From positions 1 to 53,003 of the forward strand of contig JAUCBJ010007360.1 in NCBI GenBank assembly GCA_032718475.1: a stretch of DNA of 53,003 bases, read 5' to 3'. The notes beneath the pieces are model-generated. The model had not been told where the DNA came from, did not search any database, and saw only the letters and a list, made by a program, of their open reading frames with translations. A program made the position numbers and the translations under genes. Of the stretch, positions 1 to 9,955 are shown in pieces. The DNA is from Nemertoderma westbladi (Eukaryota; Xenacoelomorpha; Nemertodermatida; Nemertodermatidae). Positions within the stretch are counted from its first letter, which is position 1. Each line of letters opens with the position of its first letter.

Positions 1-496
1 CAATAAAATTAAACCGTCGAACCCAATCTCCCGGGAATATCCAGCGGGTGAATGGTCGCGCACGGATTGGTTTCGACTAGTGTAGTGAATCAAATACTTG
101 TCATAGGCTAAAAAGCGATTTAATATCTAGAAGACATCTTAATTTGGCGGGTTAAACTGCCAAAGGTCTGAAAGCGCGAACACGGTCTGTTAAATATAGG
201 ATAGCGTAGAATCTCAAAATGTCCAAAATGTGATGAAAAAGAGAGGGATGTTATAAACGTCTGCCACAACATTTAAAAAATGTCCATGGTTTCAGTATTC
301 AAAACTTAGAATCGGCTGATTGAATTAATCGATACGCCTACTGACGCACAAACCGACAGTAAAACGGACAGACAGCCATATCTCCAGAGTAATCTATGTA
401 AGAGAAATAACTGGCCCACTAAATTTAGGGGCTTTGCAGCAGCTTGGCGGGTCGCATCTGTAGTTGGCCATGACGTTGTTGTAAAACTTGGCGTAA
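1..496. other. Unassigned AT-rich sequence
   Basis: No open frame of note, no repeat structure and no recognisable element end is visible in this stretch. It leads into the first copy of the ~280-bp direct repeat. Confidence 0.5.
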
Positions 497-783
497 GCCA
501 GGCGCCATGCAGTCTGTCTGTGACCGTTAATCGTAAGAATGTAATTTAAAGTGATAAATTAACATACAATGGTATCTATACTAAGGTTAGTTACTAATAA
601 TTGTTCAATAATAGGGCTTAATACTTGCCGCCTTTGATTCCCTTTGAGACTATATTGATTGCATAAGCTCTCTGCTGTCATAGTCAGCTACTTTCCTATC
701 GCCAGTAAATCCTACAGGCGTCTGCGGCGACAAAGAATGGAAGCTGTACCTCATCAAGTGTGGGTTGGATGTTTCCTTAACCT
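497..783 (+). repeat. Long direct repeat, left copy
   Basis: About 287 bp that recur in the same orientation at 6532-6807 with substitutions and small indels. Both copies share the runs GAATGTAATTTAAAGTGATA and CTTAATACTTGCCGCCTTTG and end at TTGGATGTTTCCTTAA. The pair encloses the two 26-bp minisatellite blocks and a LINE remnant. It could be a pair of diverged element ends or a duplicated unique segment. The copies do not begin with TG and end with CA, so LTR identity is not supported. Confidence 0.8.
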
Positions 784-928
784 TTTGCGTACTAAAGATA
801 AATTACATAAATTTTTATTTCCAATGACCAAGAAAATATATTTGATCGGACCAAGGTCTATTTTCTTGTCGCTCCCAGAGATTTTTATATAAAGAAAGAG
901 GATGACCAACGATGAGACCAAAGAGGAT

Positions 929-1462
929 GTAGAGACATTACCCCACGCCCGGGTAGAGACGTGACCCCGCGCCCGGGAAGAGACGTGACCCCGTGCCCGT
1001 GTAGAGACGTGACAGATCACCCCGTGCCCATGTAGAAGCGTGACCCCGCGCACGTGTAGAGACGTGACCCCGCGCCCGGGTAGAGACGTGACCCCGTGCC
1101 CGTGTAGAGACGTGAAAGATCACCCCGTGCCCATGTAGAAGCGTGACCCCGCGCACGTGTAGAGACGTGACCCCGCGCCCGGGAAGAGACGTGACACCGT
1201 GCCCGTGTAGAGACGTGACAGATCACCCCGTACCCATGTAGAAGCGTGACCCCGAGCACGTGTAGAGACGTGACCCCGTGCCCGTGTAGAGACGTGACCC
1301 CGCGCCCGTTTAGAGACGTGACCCCGCACCCGAGTAGAGACGTGACAGATCACCCCGTGCCCATGTAGAAGCGTGACCCCGCGCACGTGTAGAGACGTGA
1401 CCCCGCGCCCGGGTAGAGACGTGATACATAACCCCGTGCCCATGTAGAAGCGTGACCCCGTG
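929..1462. repeat. 26-bp minisatellite, block A
   Basis: About 20 units of roughly 26 bp built around GTAGAGACGTGACCCCGCGC and the variant GTAGAAGCGTGACCCCG, GC-rich in an AT-rich surrounding. Open frames reading Tyr-Pro/Thr-Gly-Ala-Gly-Ser-Arg-Leu on the minus strand are by-products of the repeat, not genes. The same units make up the larger block at 3470-6399. Confidence 0.95.
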
Positions 1463-2258
1463 TGTTATAAATAGTATTAAATTTTATTAAAAAATAATTT
1501 CGAAAAGTTGTATGATACTTTTATACAAGGTGGCTATGTGGACACCCACAGAAAGTTTCAGACTAATTGCTCAAAAATTATAGAAGTAGTAGGGTTTTGA
1601 AGTTGACAATTTCATAAAAAAATACTTTGAGATAATCGACATTTCCTTATACATACTAATAGTAATTTCAATAGGAATCCCTAAATGGAAATTGTTATAA
1701 CTTGAAAACTAAAAGAGCTATTAAATAGCGGTTTTCAGATTTGGAAACACCATTCAATGGTGCATTATAATAGACCATAAAAAAATTCGACACATTTTTG
1801 ACCAAAATGGTGTACCCCCCCCCCCCCCCCCCTTAATTATTAATAATTGTCTGAGAATTGTCTGTGTTGCAATGTAAGGCATTGATGCTACGCCTTGTTT
1901 TTATCCCCTTTTTATCCTATGAAAATGGTTTTATCATGAGGTTTTTTGTTATAGAATAAATATTTGACCTTCTGACTGTAAATACGGTAGCTAACAATTT
2001 TGTGTGTGAGCTAGTAGCCTACATGTTATTAGATTGTAAAAAAATTAAAATTATATTTTTCTCATCAATTAAATTTCTCTGAAATAATTTATGAAACATA
2101 GCTAGTAATTTGTATTTGATAATCAGGATAGCTATTAATTATTTGCTACTATAGCTAGTTTTTTTTATAATATAATTAATTAAACCAAAAATATTGGTAC
2201 AGTAAAAACAAGGTACAAAATTTCACATATGCATAATGGTATTACGAAGAGATTACCC
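1463..2258. other. AT-rich spacer with an 18-nt poly(C) tract
   Basis: AT-rich sequence between minisatellite block A and the LINE remnant. It has an uninterrupted run of 18 C at 1815-1832. No gene is seen. Confidence 0.6.
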
Positions 2259-3340
2259 ACGATTAATTAAGATTGCTGTAATAATATAAACTTTTAGAGT
2301 TCGCTCTACACGATATGAGATGGTACTGCGACGCAGGCTCGCCACAGAGTCTACAACAGCAACTACTAGAGGCTTCGTGAAAACGCCCTGTCGAGCAAAT
2401 ATGGTGATGGTAACCGTGCATTGCTAAACGTGAGAGAATTTGTCGAGACTTTTGGTTCGAGTTCGCCCAACTTCGATCAGAGTGGAGTCCTAAAGACCAA
2501 AATTCACTTTGGATGTCATCGAGTTTTTCATTAATATTACTGTGTGATATTAAACTCTGTTGTGAGTGGAAGATTTAACTTGTCTACCAACTCCAGTGCC
2601 AACGGAGGTTCCTGAGCCAATGCGTAGACTAGGCGATTTTTACTAAATTTTGAAACTGATAGAGTCTTCTTCAGATAGACTGTTTTAATTTTATCTAAAG
2701 TTTCCATATCACTGGATTTCAGATGGGGCCATATTACTCGTAAACCATATGTTATGACCGGTACAATCTTCATAGAAAATAAGCGCATAGCTGTCGATAC
2801 TGACAATAAGTGCGGATCGTGTATGGAATGGATTGCTTTTAAACATTTACAAGTGATTCCAACACAATGTTTGGTAAACGATAGGGACGGTTGAAAAATC
2901 ATTCCAAGATACTTGTAGTTATTTACTATTTTTGACTAGTTTTCCATTTAAGTAAAATTTATCGTTTAGACACAACTTCCCACCTCGTCGAAACTTCATA
3001 ATAGCAGTTTTATCCAAATTAACTTCAAGACCATTTGCTTGTGTCCAATCCCAAAGGGCGTTTTAATGCGGCTTGAATTTCTTCTCTAGTATGGCCGTAA
3101 AATAAAAGGTCATCAGCAAACAGCAATATTACAACTTCGCCTATTTTCCGTACTGCTTCTCTAACAAAACCAAAAATATCAAAAATGTAAAATCACAAAC
3201 AATAAAGGACTGAGACATTCACCCTGTGCCAATCCCCGTATCTGTGCTATAATCTTAGATAACCGCAGTCCATCATAAATTCTAATAAAATTTGTTGACA
3301 AAATGGCTTTAATAATTCTGTAGAGGCTTCCTTTAGTTTT
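2259..3340 (-). pseudogene. Decayed non-LTR retrotransposon (LINE): RT and C-terminal part
   Basis: Read on the minus strand, broken frames give landmarks of a LINE ORF2 protein in the right order. A RGLAQGECLSPLLF-type block comes near 3190-3240. The catalytic LLFADDLLFY block comes near 3090-3130. Next are an FRRGGKL...DKFYLNGK stretch near 2950-3000 and the thumb/connection region (2537-2902). The C-terminal Cys-rich motif with CRLCGEP and a following YHLISC lies near 2300-2350. Several frameshifts and stops separate the blocks, and the endonuclease half is missing, so this is a dead 5'-truncated copy. The clade cannot be assigned by eye; a CR1/Jockey/I-like element is possible. Confidence 0.85.
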
Positions 3341-3469
3341 TTTTTTACAAAATATACAGTAGGGATGGCTGTCAAAATACAGTTTGCGGCCTACTATTCA
3401 GAAATGTAAATTATATACTTTTTTTTATTTTAACAATTTTATTTAATACGGTTATAACGATGACGAGAC

Positions 3470-6399
3470 GATAGAGACATGATGCCGCGCCCGGGGTAGA
3501 GACGTGACACATCACCCCGTGCCCATGTAGAAGCGTGACCCCGCGCCCAGGTAGAGACGTGACACATCACCCCGTGCCCGTGTAGAAGCGTGACCCCGCG
3601 CCCGGGTAGAGACGTGACACATCACTCCGTGCCCATGTAGAAGCGTGACCCCGCGCCCGGGTAGAAACGTGACACATTACCTGGTGCCCGTGTAGAAGCG
3701 TGACCCCGCGCCCATGTAGAAGCGTGACCCAGCGCCCAGGTAGAGACGTGACACATCACCCCGTGCCCGTGTAGAAGCGTGACCCCGCGCCCGTGTAGAA
3801 GCGTGACCCAGCGCCCAGGTAGAGACGTGACACATCACCCCGTGCCCGTGTAGAAGCGTGACCCCGCGCCCGGGTAGAGTAGTGACACATCACCCCGTGC
3901 CCGTGTAGAAGCGTGATCCCACGCCCGGGTAGAGACGTGACACACACCCCATGCTCGTGTAGAAGCGTGACCCCGCGCCCGGGTAGTAGAGACGTGACAC
4001 ATCACCCCGTGCCCATGTAGAAGCGTGACCCCGCGCCCAGGTAGAGACGTGACACATCACCCCGTGCCCGTGTAGAAGTGTGACCCCGCGCCCGGGTAGA
4101 GACGTGACACATCACTCCGTGCCCATGTAGAAGCATGACCCCGCGCCCGGGTAGAAACGTGACACATCACCCTGTGCCCGTGTAGAAGCGTGACCCTGCG
4201 CCCGTGTAGAAGCATGACCCTGCGCCCGTGTAGAGACGTGACCCCGCGCCCGTGTAGAAGCATGACCCTGCGCCTGTGTAGAGACGTGACCCTCGCGCCT
4301 GGGTAGAGACGTGACACATCACCCAGTGCCCGTGTAGAAGCGTGACCCCACGCCCATGTAGAAGCGTGACCCTGCGCCCGTGTAGAGACGTGACCCCGCG
4401 CCCGTGTAGAAGCATGACCCTGCGCCTGTGTAGAGACGTGACCCTCGCGCCTGGGTAGAGACGTGACACATCACCCCGTGCCCGTGTAGAAGCATGACCC
4501 CACGCCCGTGTAGAAGCGTGACCCTGCGTCTGTGTAGAGACGTGACCCCGCGCCGAGGTAGAGACGTGACACATCACCCAGTGCCCGTCTAGAAGCGTGA
4601 CCCCGCGCCCATGTAGAAGCGTGAACCTGCGCCCGTGTAGAGACGTGACCCCGCGCCCGTGTAGAAGCATGACCCTGCGCCTGTGTAGAGACATGACCCA
4701 GCGCCCGGGTAGAGATGTGACACATCACCCCGTGCCCGTGTAGAAGCATAACCCTGCGCCCGTGTAGAGACGTGACCCGGCGCACAGGTAGAGACATGAC
4801 ATATCACCCCGTGCCCGTGTAGAAGCGTGACCCCGCGCCCGTGTAGAAGCGTGACCCTGCGCCCGTGTAGAGACGTGACCCGGCGCCCGGGTAGAGACGT
4901 GACACATCACCCAGTGCCCGTGTAGAAGCGTGACCCCGCGCCCATGTAGAAGCGTGACCCTGCGCCCGTGTAGAGACGTGACCCCGCGCCCGTGTAGAAA
5001 CATGACCCTGCGCCTGTGTAGAGACGTGACCCCGCGCCTGGGTAGAGACGTGACACATCACCTCGTGCCCGTGTAGAAGCGTGACCCCACGCCCGTGTAG
5101 AAGCGTGACCCTGCGCCTGTGTAGAGACGTGACCCCGCGCCCAGGTAGAGACGTGACACATCACCCTGTGCCTGTGTAGAGACGTGACCCCGCACCCGTG
5201 TAGAAGCGTGACCCTGCGCCCATGTAGAGACGTGACCCCGCACCCGGGTAGGAACGTGACACATCACCCCGTACCCGTGTAGAAGCGTGACCCCGCGCCC
5301 GGGTAGAGACATGACACATCACCCCGTGCCTGTGTAGAAGCGTGACCCCGTGCCCGTGTAGAGACGTGACCCGGCGCCCGGGTAGAGACGTGACACATTA
5401 CCCAGTGCCCGTGTAGAAGCGTGACCCCGCGCCCATGTAGAAGCGTGACCCTGCGCCCGTGTAGAGACGTGACCCCGCGCCCGTGTAGAAGCATGACCCT
5501 GCACCTGTGTAGAGACGTGACCCCGCGCCTGGGTAGAGACGTGACACATCACCTCGTGCCCGTGTAGAAGCGTGACCCCACGACCGTGTAGAAGCGTGAC
5601 CCTGCGCCCGTGTAGAGACGTGACCCCGCGCCCATGTAGAAACATGACCCTGCGCCTGTGTAGAGACGTGACCCCGCGCCTGGGTAGAGACGTGACACAT
5701 CACCTCGTGCCCGTGTAGAAGCGTGACCCCACGCCCGTGTAGAAGCGTGACCCTGCGCCTGTGTAGAGACGTGACCCCGCGCCCAGGTAGAGACGTGACA
5801 CATCACCCTGTGCCTGTGTAGAGACGTGACCCCACACCCGTGTAGAAGCGTGACCCTGTGCCCATGTAGAGACGTGACCCCGCACCCGGGTAGGGACGTG
5901 ACACATCACCCCATGCCCGTGTAGAAGCGTGACCCTGCGCCCGGGTAGAGACATGACACATCACCCCGTGCCTGTGTAGAAGCGTGACCCCGCGCCCGTG
6001 TAGAAGCTTGACCCTGCGCCCGTGTAGAGACATGACCCCGTGCCCGGGTAGAGACGTGACACATCACCCCGTGTAGAAGCGTGACCCCGCGCCCGTGTAG
6101 AGACGTGATCCCGCGCCCAGGTAGAGACGTGACACATCACCCCGTGCCCGTGTAGAAGCAGGACCCCGCGCCCGTGTAGAAGCGTGACCCCGCGCCCGTG
6201 TAGAGACATGATCCCGCGCCCGGGTAGAGACGTGACACATCACCCCGTGCCCGTGTAGAAGCGGGACCCTGCACCAGTGTTGAAGCGTGACCCCGCGCCC
6301 GTGTAGAAGCGTGACCCCACGCCCATGTAGAGACGTGACCCCGCGCTCGGGTAGAGACGTGACACATTACCCCGTGTAGAAGCGTGACCCCGCGCCCGG
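3470..6399. repeat. 26-bp minisatellite, block B, with higher-order repeats
   Basis: About 110 units of the 26-bp family seen in block A. Here they alternate GTAGAGACGTGACACATCAC, GTAGAAGCGTGACCCCGCGC and GTAGAGACGTGACCC variants. A block of roughly 640 bp is duplicated at an exact offset of 642 bp (about 4720-5360 against 5362-6000). Minus-strand open frames up to 175 codons are created by the repeat and are not supported as genes. Confidence 0.95.
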
Positions 6400-6531
6400 A
6401 TTTGGAGTGTTGTAATTTAGTAACCTTTAATTTTATTTTTCACTGTTCAAGTAAATTACATTGATGTAAAAATTAGCGACACCCCTGTCTGTAACTGGTA
6501 GGCAGGTGCCAGCAGTCTGTTGGTAACTGGA
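6400..6531. other. Spacer between minisatellite block B and right direct repeat
   Basis: It contains CCTTTAATTTTATTTTTCAC followed by TGTTCAAGTA, which recurs at about 8891-8930 next to the second LINE fragment. This suggests a shared repeat segment. No gene is seen. Confidence 0.5.
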
Positions 6532-6807
6532 AGCCAGGCGGCAGCAGTCTTTCCGTGACAGTTAATCATAAGAATGTAATTTAAAGTGATAACTAACACA
6601 CAGTGGTATCTACACTAAGGTAGTTACTAATAATTGTTCTATAAAGGTCTTAATACTTGCCGCCTTTGATTGCCTTTATGAGACTTTATTGATTGCATCA
6701 GCTCTCTGCTCTCAGCTCTTTTCTTTTCGCCAGTAAATCCAACAGGCGTCTGCGACAAAGAAGGGAAGTTTTACCTTATAAAGTGTGGGTTGGATGTTTC
6801 CTTAAAC
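6532..6807 (+). repeat. Long direct repeat, right copy
   Basis: Same-orientation copy of 497-783, with substitutions and indels. Both copies keep a short open frame starting at a MH-L-S-A peptide and ending in VWVGCFL. The length differences inside it are 6 and 3 nt, so frame is preserved, but this is too little to call a gene. Confidence 0.8.
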
Positions 6808-6883
6808 CCCGGTTTATACACTCAAAAAAATTAATTGTTCTCCAAACTGCCAAAAACATTATCAGTACGACAACATAATCTAT

Positions 6884-6960
6884 TTAAAAAATAGAAGAAT
6901 ATATGAGAATATATAGAATATATGAAAATATATAGAATATATGAGAATATATAGAATACA
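6884..6960. repeat. AT-rich short tandem repeat
   Basis: Units of about 20 bp such as AGAATATATGAGAATATAT are repeated imperfectly. Confidence 0.8.
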
Positions 6961-7019
6961 GGAATTAACAATTATTTAATTAATTTAATTATTAGATTAA
7001 TTTAGAATAATTATACAAT

Positions 7020-8200
7020 ATTAGCGACCTACATTATTAGTGGACCTTAGTAAACCTACATGATTTGCGAACCTACATTATTAGCGACCTACTTTATTAG
7101 TAAACCTACATGATTTGCGAACCTACATTATTAGCAAACCTACATGATTTGCGAACCTACATTATTAATGAACCTACATTATTAGCGACCTACATTATTT
7201 GTGAACCTACATGATTTGCGAACCTACATTATTAGTGAACCTACATTATTAGTAAACCTAAATGATTTGCGAACCTACATTATTAGCGACCAACATTATT
7301 AGTGGACCATAGTGAACCTACATGATTTGCGAACCTACATTATTAGCGACCTACATTATTAGTGAACCTACATGATTTGCGAACCTATATTATTAGTGAA
7401 CCTACATTATTAGTGAACCTACATTATTAGCGAACCTACATTATTAGTGAATCAACATTATTAGCGAACCTACTTTATTAGTGGACCTTAGTAAACCTAC
7501 ATTATTAGCGACCTACATTATTAGTGAACCTACATTATTAGCAAACCTACATTATTAGTGAACCTACATTATTAGCGAACCTATATTATTAGCAAACCTA
7601 CATTATTAGTGAACCTACATTATTTGCAAACCTATATTATTAGTGAACCTACATTATTAGTGAACCTACATTATTAGCGAACCTACATTTTTAATGAACC
7701 TACATCATTAGTGGACCTTAGTGAACCTACATGATTTGCGAACCTACATTATTAGCGACCTACATTATTAGTAAACCTACATTATTAGTGAACCTACATT
7801 ATTAGTGAACCCACATTATTAGTGAACCTACATTATTTGTGAACCTACATTATTAGTGAACCTACATCATTAGCGAACCTACGTAATTAGCTAACCTACA
7901 TCATTAGCGAACCTACATTATTTGAGAACCTACGTAATTAGCAAACCTACATCATTAGCAAACCTACGTAATTAGCAAACCTACATCATTTGCGAACCTA
8001 CATTATTAGCGAACCTACATTATTAGTGGACCTTAGTGAACCTACATGATTTGCGAACCTACATTATTAGCGACCTACATTATTAGTGAACCTACATGAT
8101 TTGCGAACCTACATTATTAGTGAATCTACATTATTAGCGAACCTACATTATTAGTGAACCTACATTATTACTGAACCTACGTAATTAGCTAACCTACATC
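7020..8200. repeat. 17-bp minisatellite
   Basis: About 65-70 units of GAACCTACATTATTAGT and close variants (GCGACC, GATTTGC, GTAATTAGC). Longer composite units containing GTGGACCTTAGT recur at intervals, which hints at higher-order units. No coding potential is seen. Confidence 0.95.
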
Positions 8201-8205
8201 TTTCA

Positions 8206-8499
8206 ATTTACATTTCTTTAATTTCAATTTACAATTGACAATCTTTAAATCAATCATAGGCCTACTGTATATCTGTATAATATTAAATAATAATTTTTTT
8301 TTTACTCAAAAGTCTCCGTATATTATGATATAAAGAAACAATAATTCAAATATAAAAACGCACATAAACAAGTACAAAAATAACCCACCACCAGCTGATT
8401 CAAACTGTTACCTAGCAACAATACAAATTGGTTCAGTTCACCAGTCTGCCACTACTGCCGGTACCCAACAAAACCCGCCAGACCTCTAACATCTAAGAT
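8206..8499 (-). other. AT-rich flank and probable LINE 3' UTR
   Basis: It lies just downstream, on the minus strand, of the LINE coding end at 8500. Part of it is probably the LINE 3' untranslated tail, but no poly(A) or repeat end can be defined. Confidence 0.35.
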
Positions 8500-8894
8500 C
8501 TAAGCCGTCCCGGGGTCCGAGTCCGCGTTCGCCCCCACAATGGACGCGTCCACCACCGCTGGCCGCACCGGTCTTCTAGCGGCCGACCGGAACCCACGGA
8601 GGCACATCAGGGACGACCGGAGTAAGGCGAAGTTGATGCGTCGCCGCACCCACGCTACCGACTCCGGGTAGGGAACCTGTCGTTTCTCCGACAACGCCAG
8701 CCGCTTAACAATCTGCTTCGCAGCCGGCGCCATGCCCCCGAACGCGGAAAATATGAGGGGGGTGAAGGTTGAGTGCTCAACCTCACTGATCTGCTCGTCA
8801 TATCTCCGGATCTTCCTCGCCTCGTGATGGAGGTGGGCGGCGTCCAGCGACATCGTTGCGTTGGTGTCCGCCAGCGGGTTGAACACCGACACCT
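8500..8894 (-). pseudogene. LINE C-terminal fragment (second LINE)
   Basis: About 130 codons open on the minus strand read as the C-terminal end of a reverse-transcriptase polyprotein. They start at VFNPLADTNA, then EARKIRRYDEQISEVEHSTF, TPLIFSAFGGM and SVAWVRRRINFALLRSSLMC. This block (arginine-rich helix, EVEH-TFTPL, SA-GGMA, W-R-R-FALLRS) is familiar from the C-termini of many invertebrate LINE proteins. Everything 5' of it is missing; upstream the frame runs into AT-rich unrelated sequence and the foldback element. The GC content is much higher than its surroundings, as expected for a recently coding insert. Confidence 0.8.
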
Positions 8895-8946
8895 TTAATT
8901 TTATTATTATATTTTCACTGTTCAAGTAGGATATAGTAGGATATTG

Positions 8947-9751
8947 TTCTACAGGTGCACAAAAGTTGCTAAATGGCAAAAAAAATAAGGCAAAAAAAAT
9001 TATTTAAATTTCGTCTATATCTTCACGGATCCCAAGAGGGTTAAATTTTGAGCCGTCGCGATGCACCATAATGAGATATATAACAATATAAACACATTGA
9101 TGAAAGATCAATGACTCAAAGAAAGAACTTCCTGCATGCATCAAATGTGATCAAATGGGTCCAAACTTAGTTAGATGGTTGGGACTAAGGGAAGTAGTGC
9201 CACAGGCACATGGCCAGAACCTACCCTTTGGCACAAGTGACTCTTATTCTCAATTTTGGTGATGGACAACTTTTAGGCTATAAAAAGGCTGTAATGTAGA
9301 CTTGTGTCTGACTTCACATTTTCTGCGATATCTCAAGAACTATTCGCTCTACGTTTGTTTTGATGGTGTCTACCCCCACTAAGTCGGTCATTGCGGTTAT
9401 CATGAGCATAATATTAATGCCGTAGGAGAACTCAAAGTTGGCCATCGCGAAAATTGAAGTCTAGTGAAATCTAGTGGCACTAGTTCCATTGATCCAAAAA
9501 TTTAAATTTTGGTATCTAACTACTGTAGGTTTGGACCAATTTTTTTAAGACATTTGATGCAGGGAGGAAGTTCTTTCTTGAGTCTTTGATCTTTCATCAA
9601 TGTGTTATATTTTTATATATCTCATTAGGGTGCATCGCGACGGTTCAAAATTTCAACCCTCTTGGGATCTGTGAAGATATAGAGGAAATTCAAAGAATTT
9701 TTTTTTGCGTTATTTTTTTTACCATTTGGCAACTTTTGTGCACCGGTAGAA
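8947..9751. mobile_element. 805-bp foldback / MITE-like element
   Basis: The left arm (8947 to about 9180) and right arm (about 9520 to 9751) are inverted complements over about 230 bp. The outer ends read TTCTACAGGTGCACAAAAGT and, on the other strand, TTCTACCGGTGCACAAAAGT. The arms include the shared stretches CTATATCTTCAC and GATCAATG/CATTGATGAAAG. The centre encodes nothing. No clear target-site duplication is visible, so superfamily is not assigned. Confidence 0.8.
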
Positions 9752-9955
9752 AAATGAAATCGAAAAAAAGTAAAAAACGCACCGCCCTAGAAATCATTTT
9801 TTAATTTTTTTTGGCCAGACGAATCCAAGTAGGGTTAGAAGTTTAGACCAATAGTGCCGGAATAGATTTAAGACATTTCTTGTCTGAGATTTTATATTCC
9901 CTATTTGAGGCCGAATTAAATTTAAAAAAACTATTATTATCTCTGCTACTGTAGT

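Noticed and set aside
754-6367. Many minus-strand open frames of 60-175 codons in the 26-bp minisatellite
   Set aside because: They are repeat translations (YTGAGSR-type peptides) in several overlapping phases, with no start context, no homology and no frame preference.
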